Shown piece after piece: positions 33,900-46,500 of a stretch of 64,000 nt of DNA. The stretch lies in NCBI RefSeq assembly GCF_963675165.1, contig NC_087389.1, positions 6,310,621 through 6,374,620 on the forward strand. Direction: 5' to 3'. Source of the stretch: Halichondria panicea (taxonomy: Eukaryota > Porifera > Demospongiae > Suberitida > Halichondriidae). Position numbers and translations under genes: made by a program. The number at the start of each line of letters is the position of its first letter. The first letter of the stretch is position 1. The notes below the pieces were generated by a model that saw nothing but the letters and a program-made list of their open reading frames with translations, was not told where the DNA came from and did no database searches.

Positions 33900-36800
33900 C
33901 TAAGACAAAGTCGCTAGTCGTACAAGAGCAGTACTTGAGAAGCCGTTGTACTGTAGTGGAGTGGGACGTCCCTTCATGCTAGCAGAGTGCCCCCTATGCC
34001 CCGCTCCCTTGTGAGTCAGACCAGTGTCGAGCTGGTAGGCATTCGGAGGAGGCCCAGCAAAACCTGCAACAAACCATATTGATCTTACACAGATCACAAT
34101 GCACGAATATATAGCTACTGTATATACACTTCGCATAGAAATGCTGAAATGGTACTCTGCTTGACCTGCAGTGTGTAAACTAGTGTACAGAGCCTATAGA
34201 GTGCACGGACTTATGTTTTCCGTTTGCATTTCAACTAAATACAAAGACCAATCGAGATTCTTAGCTAAACCATACCATACAATCATATCACATTCCTTAG
34301 TTGTATATACAATACTATCACCTTTTCCGCTCTGCCTTCGTGGGGTCATGCTGAATGCTTTGCCAGCCGAGCCTTGAGGGGCACTATATTGGGCTGGTCC
34401 GGGACCTGGCTTCTTGACCACACCCTTTACACGAGGCCGCATTGTGTACGAAGGGGGGGTGGGCAGAGTGGAGAGGTGAGTGTGGTCAACTACGTATTTG
34501 TTGGGGCCTGGATTGCTGTCTGTAGAAAAATAGACAGATTAGCTACTGACATGCATGCAGTATATAATTATGTGTATTAGTTGCGTACTTGGTTTAATAG
34601 GCAGGGGCAGTCCCACTGAGTAGGCGGGGTTGGAGTTGTCTGCAAAGTCTCTGTCAGTGTTGTACTCACCGACCCCAGGCTTCAGCGTCACCTCTGTTCA
34701 ATGACACAATATGACATTGTTTGTTGCAAATATTAATAATATTATTCGTTTGCATGAGCAAATAGAGAATTTGACCTACAATTTTTGGTTCACAATAAGG
34801 AATGGTCACTATGAGATCTACTGAATGCATCATGGCCATTGCTTCAGAAATTGGATATAATCTGAACACAAATTACAGCTATCCATTGGTAAGTGGCTAA
34901 AATTTGTGGAAAACCGGAAACTTAAGGCTTTCATTGTAATTGCTGAAAACTTAGAAGCATAGCTTTCATTGTACATTATTAGTATAAGAGTTTGGTAAAA
35001 GAAGGGCTTAGTTATATAAATCGATCTGTTAATTGTATGCATATGGAAATTATGACACTACACTGTTAAAGAATTTGCCAGAGAAGCCTTAGCCTAGCAT
35101 ATAGTTTCATAGCTGAGGAATAAACCAATTAATTTGGCCACACCATGAATGGATTATTATAGCACATGATCTAAAGCCAACAAATAACAAATTGAGGCCA
35201 ACAAAATGTCACATCAGTTTAAGAAAAGGTGTCTTTCAGAAAGTAGTTATAGCTGTTAAAGATGTTCAACTATAATTATCCCCCCCCGTTGCAACACACA
35301 ACGGTTTGCGGCAGATTTTAATTTGAACTGCCATAACTAGAATTCCGTAGATCCAAAATCATTTTAAGAGGGAGATATTATTTCAGCTATGTGCATGCAT
35401 TCAACCAATTATCAGCTGGACTCACCATGCTCAGGATACAGTAGTATATCGGGGTACACTGGTAGACAGTTCTCTCTGCAGGTGTACTCAGGAGTCTTCT
35501 CGGTGGGTGTGGCACTGTACTCGGCAGGACTAGGTCTTTGCTCAGCTGAGGGGTGCATGGTGCAGTATAACTCAGATTCAATGCCATGGAAACTGGTGAT
35601 GATCACAGTTCACAGTGGTAACAATAGTGCATGGTGGTACTAGCAATAATGTATTAGGTAGCCGCATATGCTATATATATATAAGGCCCCAACATCTAAA
35701 ATAACAGCTTCAGACATAATACGCTGGGCTATCAGCTCTTCCTAAAATTATGTAAATTTGTTGCGGCTAAAAGATCCCAAATTACAGCACTCACATTTCC
35801 ACGGGAAGGCCCGGTGTGTGAAGTGTGCACTCTGTGCTCTAGGCTGCTCGAAGGAGTAGGTGTTTGGAGGAGGTGCTCTCTCCTTCAACGGATGCTCACT
35901 CCTTAGTCCGAATGTCTTACCCTCATGTGGTGTGGAAGGGAGGGTATACGTATTGGGGGCGGGGTTGTCTGGGGGTCGCTGGGGGTCCAATTTCTCCCCA
36001 ATGAGGGCAGTGGGGGGTATGGGTTTCGGGAGAATGTAGCTATCAGGTCCTGGGGTAAAATAATATGGCATCAACGTAGATGACAAGTATACACACGCTA
36101 ATTGCATGGATGACTGCTATATATACTTATATGCATTCCTCACCAGGTCCCACTGTGTCCATCTTCTTCCCCGGCAGTTTGAGGCCCATGGAGTGTTGTG
36201 CTCCTCTCACAGAGTCTGGTCTAGTTAGCGGGGGACCAGGGGTAGCAAATCCTGTGAGGGGGCGGAGTGTCATTATGATGCTCAACACTAAACGCTATAG
36301 AATGTATTTTATACAAAATTATTGGTAATATCAAGTAAATCTGCAGGCATAACGTTAACTCCATGTAGCAGTGATCTAAGTTTGCAACACTTGCAGGAGC
36401 TATTAAATACATTCTATACGTTTGGTGTGTCTTTGAACAGCCATTGGATGGTCTAGCTAATTTATTAAATCTATGCTCACCTAGAGTGTCCACTGGCTGC
36501 ACTAAGAAGTTGGGGTATCCAGCGTGAAGCCCCTCACGGTGACGGGCACTCATCGTTCTCTTGGGACCAACTGGTTTCGTGCGGAGGTTGTAGCCACCCG
36601 AACCAGGGCCCTCAGTCAAGTGTGCATCCTCTGTGCAGGAGCATGCATGGTTCAATTATTATAGAATCTGTGATGTACATGCTAACAGGTATATCCAATA
36701 TACTGGATTAATTTAGCTGCTACATGCAATGAACGGTATTCAAAGGTTTAATGATTGTCTATACCAAACCAGCCATGGCATGTATAATGAATATAGTGCA

Positions 36801-37857
36801 ACTATAGGATGCATGGGAGAGAGAGTGAGGGATATTGGGAGAGACAGAAGAAAAAGGAGTCTAACCACAGCAGCAAAAAGCTCACTATTATTATTATAGT
36901 ACATGCATACATAACTATTAGTATAGCTGCCTGCATTGATTAATTAAACAGTTGACTGTATGCATGGTTTGATTACTTCGTGTCTGGTAGGGCCATGTGG
37001 TTCGTTTGGCTGTGAGAGAGACTCTCTTGCCACGCCTCCATGCAGCATCCTGGCTAGTGTCATACTCAGTAGGACTCGGTCGCTCGTCAACTGTAGGGGC
37101 AGCAATTTCGTAAATAATTTTTTTAATTTTACAACCAGGCCATTCTGTGACTATTACTTTTAGCATACAGTTTTTATCTTTGCAAGTGTACGTACGTTTG
37201 AGAGGGTACAGAAGCGCGTGCATGGATGGTTTCCGTGCATCCTGTCCAACAGTGCCCACTCCCTGCAAGTCATAGTCACCCGGACCAGGAGTCGGGTAAC
37301 CTAGGTGATAGAAGGATGGATACAAGCTTTATAATTATATACATGTGCCATGATTCGATTGAGGCATACTCACGATTAGCCTTCACCGGCCTTCAGTGAA
37401 GTGCGGCCTGGGATCGAGGCTAACTCACAATAGGCCTATATACTACATCTCAGGTTAACTATTCCATTTAAGCTGTAACTACATCTCAATACAATCTACT
37501 AGTATCAGGCAGCAATGGAGAGCAGTGATAGCTAGCTATAATACTAGTATCAGGCAACAATGAAGAGCAGTGATAGCTAGCTATAATACTAGTATCAGGC
37601 AACAATGAAGAGCAGTGATAGCTAGCTATAATACTAGTATCAGGAAACAATGGAGAGCAGTGATAGCTAGCTAACTATAAATACTCACATTGTGCAGAGA
37701 GTGGCCTTCCCCCAGCTCGAGGTATATACTCGCCCATAGAGGACCGTCTCCGACCAACAGCACCTGCACTACCTGGTATCAGAGGCTCTATAGATTGTGT
37801 CATGATACCCTTACCTTTAGCAAGGCTAGACTTTCTCCTAGCAAGAGTGATAGCCAT
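33900..37857 (-). CDS. sperm-tail PG-rich repeat (SHIPPO-type) protein
   Basis: Ten exons: 37689-37857, 37196-37300, 36977-37090, 36481-36630, 36144-36251, 35795-36049, 35426-35545, 34589-34693, 34322-34519 and 33900-34063. All have GT-AG borders and join in frame to 495 codons plus stop. The product is built of the Pro-Gly-rich motif typical of STPG/ODF3-like proteins: TPGPGDYDL, RPSPTEYD, EGPGSGGYNL, ATPGPPLTRPDS, APNTYTLPSTPH, RPSPAEYSATP, KPGVGEYN, GPGPAQYS and GPPPNAYQL. Family knowledge: these proteins associate with axonemal microtubules of cilia and sperm tails. All nine introns are phase 1, so each exon is a symmetric module. The exact orthologue (ODF3/CIMAP or STPG2) cannot be fixed by eye. 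The next gene on the same strand, ARIH1, ends 225 bp upstream. Confidence 0.85.
37398..37422. repeat. 25-bp dispersed repeat core
   Basis: Exact inverse copy of the core at 19280-19304 (GAAGTGCGGCCTGGGATCGA plus GGCTA), here in intron 1 of the PG-rich gene and preceded by a short CTTCA/TGAAG hairpin. Confidence 0.7.
37498..37682. repeat. 45-bp tandem repeat in intron 1 of the PG-rich gene
   Basis: Four copies of a unit with ACTAGTATCAGGCAACAATG and GAGCAGTGATAGCTAGC; the last copy is slightly changed and ends next to the exon 1 donor. Confidence 0.9.
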
Positions 37858-38081
37858 TATCTAGTATCTAGGCTAGCTATAATAGTTGCACAAACTAGCC
37901 CCTCCCCCGTTTTACAAGATACACCAGCCCTCCCTTTTACAGCAAAGCTGCTTCGAGGGCGACTTATAATTGTGACTAATCTACCGAAAGGGCGGCTTGT
38001 AATGGAATACACACAAAACACAATGAATTTACAACACAACAATCATACACAACTATTCAATAATAAGAACAAGTTCTCTTG

Positions 38082-38182
38082 TTAGGGTTGAAACTCAGAG
38101 AACTCCCATATCTCCTGCTCATAGCCTTCATACACATGGTCTAACAGAACCTGTCTACGAGCCTCACAATATCTGTAACGTG

Positions 38183-38216
<34 letters not shown>

Positions 38217-38653
38217 ACAATGGGTCTGCAAGTACATTCTTCTACTTTGAGAGATGGATACAATATGTAAAGAGAGGCCAAACATATTATAACGCTCACT
38301 GTCAAGCTTTCTACACAGTACATTTCGATAGATGAATGTTGTTCAACAATAAATGCGCAACTCACTTTGTTTTGTCCTGTACGAATATTTTGACGTTGGA
38401 GATGGAATCTCCAGTGATGTCCCTCTCCAGGTACCCGGACAGTGTCTCCGTGGCCATTTCCATATCTCTCTGGTTGTCCTCAAAGATTAAAGTGTGATTG
38501 TTTTTACGTAGGAAGAAAGCAAATGCGTAGGTAAACATGAGAGTCTGTCGACAAAGACAGAGAATGTCCACAGCTCTCTTCACAAACTGAGCCTCAATCC
38601 ATGACATGTTGAGGGACTGCATTTCAAGCATTTTCCGAGTGGCCATTTCGTAC

Positions 38654-38697
<44 letters not shown>

Positions 38698-39472
38698 AGA
38701 TTTCAATGAACGGCAAAAATTATCCGACATTTGCATAACATAGCCTGCTGGAGGTAGCGTTGCTTACAGTAATTAAACAGCTAAAACGTGTGTACTGTGT
38801 ACAATATATCTATAAGCAAACCATCGGAAAGGTAATTCTGAGAGCTATTGAATGCTGGAAATTGGACAATTTGAACACAAAGATAGCCACCAAAACGGCT
38901 GAAATTAAGCACGTCTATCCGTTACCTTGTATTCCATTTTGGAGCTCTTGAGATGGTTCATGTAGCGATTGCAGTAGAACAGATACCTCTCGAGTGCAGC
39001 ACGAGAACACTACACACAGGAGCAAGTTATCAAGACAGTGAGTATTATTAATAGCAGACAATAACAGTGGTGGTTGGAACCATCGCTAAGGTCTAGTTCA
39101 CCCATAATAGGCTATAAAGAGGCAAATTTGTTTGTGGAGATTGAAATAGCCATCACTTTAAAACTTGCAGGCACATCATTGAACATGAGATTCTCACACT
39201 CACAGCTTGCTTGTCTCGTGCATCTTGAGAGTCGACCTCATTGAACCTATTGCAGTGGTACCATGACGACCCGTGTGGCTCCCAGGGTCCAAGACAAGTC
39301 CAACAAAATTCCATTTTACAGGAGGAGCAGATCATGTGATTACATCCACCACTCTTCTCAATTGTTGAGCGACACTTCGGACACTCCTATACAGAAGAGA
39401 GGGAATATCACATACTCACACACCCACACACACACACACACACACACTCACACACTCACACACCCACCCACC

Positions 39473-39545
<73 letters not shown>

Positions 39546-39579
39546 ACACTCACACACCCACCCACACCCACACCCACAC

Positions 39580-39615
<36 letters not shown>

Positions 39616-42118
39616 TAGTGTTGACATGTATCCAGTTAGACGTCTCAGAGTCATCGTCACACTTCTTGAGCCACAGTTTGAGATGAGCACACAGTATTGG
39701 CTCGTGAGAGTCTCGCAGGCAGATGAAACTAGGGGGGGGGTTATAGCATTAATACTGGCAGATGAAACTAGGGGGAGGGGGTTATAGCATTAATACTGGC
39801 AGTAGGGGGGGGTTATAGCATTAATACTGGCAGATGAAACTAGGGGGGGGGTTATAGCATTAATACTGGCAGATGAAACTAGGGGGAGGGGGTTATAGCA
39901 TTAATACTGGCAGATGAAACTAGGGGGGGTTATAGCATTAATACTGGCAGATGAAACTAGGGGGGGGTTATAGCATTAATACTGGCAGATGAAACTAGGG
40001 GGGGGGGTTATAGCATTAATACTGGCAGATGAAACTAGGGGGGGGGGGGGTTATAGCATTAATACTGGCAGATGAAACTAGGGGGAGGGGGTTATAGCAT
40101 TAATACTGGCAGTAGGGGGGAGGGGGTTATAGCATTAATACTGGCAGATGAAACTAGGGGGAGGGGGTTATAGCATTAATACTGGCAGATGAAACTAGGG
40201 GGAGGGGGTTATAGCATTAATACTGGCAGATGAAACTAGGGGGGGGGGGGTTATAGCATTAATACTGGCAGATGAAACTAGGGGGAGGGGGTTATAGCAT
40301 TAATACTGGCAAATGAAGCTAGGGGGGGGGGGGGGGGGGTTATAGCATTAATACTGGCAGATGAAACTGGGGGAGGGGATTATAGCATTAATACTGGCAG
40401 ATGAAACTAGGGGGGGGGGTTATAGCATTAATACTGGAAGTAGGGGGGGGTTATAGCATAATTATGGTTGGTGCGTATAGAAGAGTATCACCTTGTGATT
40501 TACATAGGCACAAAATAGTGAAAGTGTAACGTTTTGACTGTTACATATTTCTCTCAAAACTAACAATTTGGCAAGCTAGGCTGAAAAGCAATCCATATCA
40601 AAACTAAGATATGCATGCATTCTATAGCTCTCGACAAGGCCTATCGTACATGTATAATCATGATAATTATCCTCAGAACCTTTAAATAAGCCCTCCCTAT
40701 AGCCACAACACACACTCACCAGAAGCGGTGTCCACAGGCGCAGGTGACTGGCACATAGTCAGCTGAGGTTACATGTAGTGCATTAGGACAGCCGGGGGCA
40801 GGACACCACTTGAGGTGAGGGTGGTCTTGCACAAAGCTGTTAGTGATCAAGTGCTGGTACTTGGCCTTCACTGTCTTCTCTCGTAGCAGGGTGCTGTAGG
40901 GGGGTAATGAAAGGTGATGGAGGGAGGTGATGGAATGAATCTCAGGGAGCACAATATCACACACGCACACACACTTACAGGACTGTCTCCTCATCCACCA
41001 CAATCTTACAGACACACACACACACACACACTTACAGGACTGTCTCCTCATCCACCACAATCTTGCAGTCAGAAGCAGGGCACTCGATGGTCTGTCCCTG
41101 CCCCAGGCACATTATCATGACCTCCAGATACGAGTTCCAACATGCTCTACAGAATGAGTGGCCACACTCTAGTCCAGGCATGTCTACCAGGGCATACTGG
41201 TAAAAACAGATGTCACAGATGTACTCTTGACCTGGTGTAGCGGCCGCACCACACGCTGCAGTGGACTGTGTGTGTGTGTGTGTGTGTGTGAGGTGTGAGG
41301 GGTGTGTGTGTGTGAGGTGTGAGGGGTGTGTGTGTGTGAGGTGTGAGGGGTGTGTGTGTGTGTGTGTGTGAGGAGTGTGTGTGTGTGTGAGGTGTGAGGG
41401 GGGGGGGTTAGAGTGAGGTGATTATATACTAACACAATGTTTTGCTATCACAATTGACATGTCTCACACACAAAGTCAACAAGCTAACTAAATTCACGGT
41501 GTCATATAAATTCTCCAAGGTCATCAGTCATGACTAGCCTTGTCCTTGTATAGACAAGTGTATGGTTACTAAGGCTTCTAGATCATCACGTACACACACA
41601 CAGAGGGTGTAACACATTAGGGTACCTTAGGGTTGACAGGCTTGGGTTGCTTGGATCTGTTAGGAGGATACACGAGATGGGCTTCTTTGAACAAAGACTG
41701 TTGGTCCCCAGCGTAGTACCTGTACACAGCACATGTGACACACGGGCACAGCTGTTAGCAATTAGTGGAGGACATACCTGTCCATGAGTTTCTCTTTGTC
41801 CCACTTACAAGCTGTCAACAAGATACGCACATGAGGGGTGGGCATCTAGTGGGGGGGGGCAGTATTAATATAACCACTTGTGTATATCCACGCCATTCTC
41901 ACCTCAAACACAGCGTTGACGTCATGAATGATATCAAACATCTTCTTAGAGATCATATCTGGAGTGAGAACTTGACAGCTAGTACCAGCGCCTCTCTTAA
42001 TCCCGGCGCCATCTTCTGAGTCCCCTCCAGAGAAATTCAAATCCTCATCATCTTCTGAGCCCAAAGTTGATTTGTCATCATCATAGGGAACACTTTCCTC
42101 CGAATAATATTCTGCCAT
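38082..42118 (-). CDS. ARIH1: Ariadne-type RBR E3 ubiquitin ligase
   Basis: Ten exons: 41903-42118, 41778-41845, 41626-41719, 41036-41265, 40720-40893, 39614-39728, 39204-39386, 38926-39009, 38366-38655 and 38082-38172, closing in frame to 514 aa (the human protein is about 557). Order: acidic N-terminus; UBA-like segment (YQVLT-like [10 protein letters not shown] through [11 protein letters not shown]); RING1 in exon 4 ([10 protein letters not shown]...CGHSFC); IBR ([11 protein letters not shown]...CACGHRFC); RING2 in exon 7 ([20 protein letters not shown]) with the presumed catalytic Cys at about residue 314; then the Ariadne domain ([25 protein letters not shown]) and the C-terminus [19 protein letters not shown]. 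Known role: thioester-forming RBR ligase activated by neddylated cullin-RING complexes. Introns contain a splice-acceptor minisatellite and a duplicated exon end. Confidence 0.96.
38190..38213. repeat. GT microsatellite in the last ARIH1 intron
   Basis: About twelve GT repeats lying shortly upstream (in gene sense) of the exon 10 acceptor. A second tract (38658-38695) abuts the exon 9 acceptor directly, so on the gene strand the acceptor reads CACACACAG. Confidence 0.85.
39410..39613. repeat. CA microsatellite containing the donor of ARIH1 exon 6
   Basis: Imperfect (CA)n with CCCA and CTCA interruptions over 200 bp. In gene orientation the exon 6 donor is AAG followed directly by GTGTGTGTG, so the first dinucleotide of the repeat serves as the 5' splice site. 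Confidence 0.88.
39718..40460. repeat. about 40-bp minisatellite that multiplies the ARIH1 exon 6 acceptor
   Basis: Eighteen to nineteen tandem copies of GGCAGATGAAACTAGGGGG plus a G-run and TTATAGCATTAATACT. On the gene strand each unit contains a C-run, CTAG and TTTCATCTGCC, that is the polypyrimidine tract, the acceptor AG and the first 11 bases of exon 6. The copy at 39718-39728 is the true exon edge. Some units lack the GATGAAAC part. Confidence 0.93.
40974..41064. repeat. 57-bp tandem duplication of the 3' end of ARIH1 exon 4
   Basis: The segment CTTACAGGACTGTCTCCTCA through CCACCACAATCTT occurs twice, separated by CA repeats. The right copy is the real exon end with donor at 41034-41035; the left copy is an intronic duplicate with its own donor at 40977-40978. 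Using the left donor would add 57 nt but introduces a stop (CTG TAA) almost at once. Confidence 0.85.
41267..41400. repeat. GT-rich microsatellite next to the ARIH1 exon 4 acceptor
   Basis: (GT)n with repeated GAGGTGTGAGGGGTG variants; on the gene strand the acceptor of exon 4 is the end of the CA tract (CACACACAG then TCC). Confidence 0.85.
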
Positions 42119-42404
42119 TTTTTAGTCTAGAGAGAGAGCTGCTTATGTAGAGTCGACTGGTGAGTTTAACTTTGTGCGTAGCTAAATAGATAGGCTTAAA
42201 ATAGTACAAGAATAGAGTCTTCTGTCTTGAATTGATGACACAAAAGTGCTGACTCATTTGTTTTGTTACTATAATTAGTAACAGAAATCACGTGTGAAAA
42301 AACTTAAAATAGAATTAGAAATGGAAATGATCGTCAACAATAAACACTAAAATGCGTTTACTTGACCTTTGTACTTTTGTTACCATGACAATAAAAGAGT
42401 GAAA
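42119..42404. promoter_or_regulatory. bidirectional promoter, ARIH1 / SPAG8-like
   Basis: The 286 bp between two divergent ATGs. It contains a CACGTG motif (near 42290), an inverted pair GTTACT...AGTAAC at 42265-42282, and GTTACCATGACAAT at 42379-42392, 13 bp before the plus-strand ATG. The last resembles the RFX X-box (GTTRCC-N-RGYAAC) with a weak second half, which would suit a ciliary gene. Promoter role is inferred from layout. Confidence 0.5.
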
Positions 42405-43263
42405 ATGTCTTCCAACGTCTACAGCAAGAGCAAGACTCTGGTAGCCAACTGGGTGGAAGAGGTGAGTGTAGCATATTGTGTTCCTGTGTAGTAGCATCTT
42501 CATCGCGCTTCACAATACCTCAGAGGCAATGTGCGCATTTGGAGAAAGGAAACAGAACTGAAGATGGAAAATTGGACAAAAAGCTACACAAAACTGGGCA
42601 TAAAGTACATAAAGCGTAAGGCTTTACCAGTATAGTCTAACACAATCCTTCTCCTCGTAGGGTATTCTTTCACCCAGTCCCTCCTCTCCCATGAGCTGCA
42701 CCACCATGGTTCAACAATCCTACCAGCCCCCAGCATCCATTAGAGGCTCCACCCCGCGCTCTGTGGGCAAGAGACAGGAACAGATAGTAGCTCAACTCTA
42801 CGATATGATCAGCTCAGAAGTGCATGAAGAATTCCTCCCCCCTCCACCAAAGCATGACTACAAGTCAATCACACATAATGACTTTAATAAAGGTTAATTT
42901 TATATGCACTTACTTGAAAGTAGTTTTCATTAATTATTGTTTTGCAGATTTCACTCCAACAGTTATACCACCAACAAGAGTAAGTTTTGTAACACCCACA
43001 CACATGCCCACACCACCCACCTCACACACACACACCCACACACACACACACACATGCCACACCACCCGCCTCACACACACACACACACACAGAGCCATAA
43101 TGTGTACACAGAATCTCCCGCTACATACTGGTCTGACAATATCGGAAATGCGACGGGGGTGTCACAGGTCAAAGTACAGAGTGCACCCTTTCACAAGAAC
43201 AGTGCATTCAGTACACCAATAGAAGACTATCTAGACCAGCCCAAACCACACGGCATTGACTAA
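42405..43263 (+). CDS. SPAG8: SPAG8-like ciliary microtubule protein
   Basis: Four exons (42405-42461, 42661-42892, 42948-42979, 43093-43263) join to 163 aa. Features shared with the C-terminal half of vertebrate SPAG8: a conserved Trp in an early VANWVEE segment, QQSYQPPASIRG followed by GKRQEQIVAQL, a SITHNDF segment, a single TYW, and VQSAPFHKNSAFSTPIEDYL near the end. SPAG8 is known from sperm and motile-cilia axonemes, where it is a microtubule inner protein. This copy is far shorter than mammalian SPAG8 because the disordered N-terminus is absent. The exon 4 acceptor is preceded directly by a CA repeat. It sits between ARIH1 (divergent) and another microtubule-type gene. Confidence 0.85.
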
Positions 43264-43513
43264 ACTCTACTGTATTTTGTTGTTGAAGCCTTATTTTATT
43301 TATGAGTATGATGACCCTTACCATACTGTTTTTTTTAGTAAAGGGTCCTCACATCAATTAGAAAAAATATAAATGTATGATGAGCTTGAAAACAAACGAC
43401 CTTTACCAAGCAATAATAATTACGGTGCCACTTCCCTTCCTTCCAAGTGGGCGTAGTCCACGTGTAGTAAGACTCTTAGCTAGCGATGTACGTAGCTTCA
43501 TTATGCAGCAGCA

Positions 43514-46500
43514 ATGTCAGTGTGTGGTCCAGTATCAGTGTGTGGTCCAGTATCTAGTGGCGGTGTTCTTGTGGACACGTACACTGCAAGAGTGTTCCCC
43601 ATCCAAGCAGGAGCTCTACTGCTCTGTGAGTTGTAGCTGAAGTCATATAAATTTAACTTTGCAGTGCATGAAAACATTGATGTGTATTTTCACACACCAC
43701 ATTTATTTGATGTTTTGATGTTTTAACAATTTGTTATTCCCACGTGTATTATTTATTATTGTATACAGCATCATCTCCAGAGAGTGTTGCATCATCTGTC
43801 GATGTACCACAAGATGTGCCGCTATTCCTTAGACCAGTCACCCCTAGTGACAGCTACTCGGTGAGGGTCAAAGTTCACGATGAGGGGGAGGATTGTGCTG
43901 CTGTGAGGGTGGTGGAGGGGGTGTGCAGTGTGAACGGTGTGCAATGTGACCCTGGGGAAGCCAGACAACAACTCAGAAATGGTGAAATACAAGAAAACAA
44001 TGATCGTTTTCTCTGTGGAGTAGATGTTGTCCATTCTTACTGTATACACTGTTATTATACCGTATAACGGGGCATTTTCAGGGTAAAATTTCGCTTTTTT
44101 TTAAATTTAAACTGAGATAAACCCCCCACGGACTGGTACTTCAGTATATAGTGTGTATTGTATGTAGGGAGGTGCCACTATTGTAGCAGCTTGTGTTGAT
44201 CTCCCCCACTGGTCTTTATTAGGTCGTGCTGTGTACTCAGCTGCCTTATGAGTCAAGCATCATTACACATGCCCACTACCTAACAGCATATATAGCTATC
44301 AGTATTGTGAAAGCTAAGTATTATTACTGAATTAGTATAAACAAACATTAGTGTGCCTCTAATTCTATAATTTCTTTTCAGGATCTTTCCTTGAGTTGGG
44401 ATCAAGTTATCGGCTCCAGTACAAGACCTCGTCCATCAACAAGCCACACCCACTACGGATTCTCCCATTGACACCTGGAGGTCAAGGTTCACCCACACCC
44501 ACCTTTCATGACTACACTCCACCCACCTACAACGAGGTGAGCCGGTGCTATTTTCAACAAAACTATAGTCTTGCGTTATTTTAGCCGTTTGGTAGCTATC
44601 TCTGAGCTAGAGCCCATAATTTGTGTTCAATTTTCAAAGCTGATTAATGCAGCTCTCAGAATTATACCTTTTCTATGCTTATAGATAACAAGTTCTGTGA
44701 TTTGTCGAAATCATCTAGCAACTTCAGCTAAGGCTATGCCTTGCGGTTTATTCTCCACAGTTCAGATGTTTGGATAACAATCTTTGATACATTCACTCTT
44801 ACTGAACTTTCCAATAGTGTGCTTAGATGTATACAAGTACATGCAGTGTATGCCTAGTGTTGGATCAACCTTAGTTTAGTAGCTTTAGGGAGGTCTATCA
44901 CATGACAGCTTACATGTGGACGAAGCTATCCCTTGTTTGTATACCGTGTAGCGAATAATTTTTGTGGGGGTAAAACTTGTGTATATACCTCAATTGAATA
45001 CAAAAATAAAAAAAGTTTGTTTAACGTAAGTAATTGCCTGCACTGCATTGCACACATTCTGGTGAACCATGCAAAATTTGCGAGAGTTGATCACTTCACA
45101 ACAATAAAATCATTAGAGGCAGGAAAGTTTTTACTCGTAAACTCGACATTTCAGAACAACTGACTTTCCAAATTACACTACTAAGTTTTTGTAGGGAAAA
45201 TTTTCGTGGAGGTCAGCTTGCCCATGGATTTTTACCCCACAAAATTTACCCGCTATACGATAGTCATTCCTAACTGTTCCTTGTTTTGATTTGTGGCTTT
45301 GTATTCCTCTGAAGACGAATGGTTTCTCAATGGAAACCTCTGAGGTGAGACCTGATGCAGCACTGACTAGTGGTAGCTTCAGTGGCTCGGTGGATTGTGT
45401 GGGTATGAACGATGGCCTGAGGGCGCGACTAAAGAGGATCGCCAAGGAGATAACGGCACGGGGTTGCGGGTACACGGACAAGAAACCACCCCCAGTAAGT
45501 GGGGTGCGGTGCGGTTAATGCTGAGAATGACAATGTTTTATTTAGACCAGTAAGAATTGGTGTTTGCTAGAGTTGTTCAGGTTATGGTTGTTGTGCATAC
45601 CCAGGTCCCAGTACATTTATTACAAGTTACACTTCAAAAAGTTTTTCTTCAGTAACTATCGTTCAGTTTCTGTACATGTCAGAAACACGAATACAGTAGT
45701 TTAACAGTGTTGCATTTATGCCCCTCCCCTTACAGCCTTACGAGCAGGTGGCTAACAGCATCAACTACCAGCTGCTCCATCACACTCACCCCAGAGTCAC
45801 TAGTAAACTCATCGACTCCCTCTACCACACCCTCAAGGTACCAACACTCTCTGTGTACCGTATAGCAGGTATAATTATTTCAAGGGGCGGAATGACCGTT
45901 AGAAAGGTTTTCGCGGAATAGCAGCCTTTCTGCACATGCATGCATGCATGCGATATTAATTTGCAGTTATAAATATTCGCGGTATATGCTTGATCAGCGA
46001 AAACCACAATCATTTATACCCTCGAAATATACCCGCTATACGGTAGCACGTACTGCAACAATGTTTGTACGTATGTGTATATCAAGCATGCAAACGTTGT
46101 ATCATTACAATGTCTATAGCGGATACAATTATTTGTTGAATGAATCATTATAATTATATACTGTATAGCGGGTGTATTTCGAGGGCTAAATGGCTTTACA
46201 ATAATAAGTACTTGTGTGACATCATGATGCTTTTTCAGCAAAAGTTAGATCACAAATTTGTGTAGATTTGGCTCATTTGCTTATAATAATCAATATTTAT
46301 CCGCTGTACAGGAGATGGAACTCAAAGATCCGGACCTGGTTGATGTTTACTCGTCTTTTCTCGACTCCTATTTGACGTCACGGGGTCAAAGTGCAACTCC
46401 CACCTGCATGATGCCTGCTGACCTCCCTGTACTACGCTTTGTGTTGGACATGCTCATGCACATCTGCTGTATGCCCGTGAGTCAGCATCATTTGACCTTT

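Noticed and set aside
39263-39787. 174-codon plus-strand frame with a long His-Thr stretch
   Set aside because: Antisense to ARIH1 exons 6-7 and through the intervening CA repeat.
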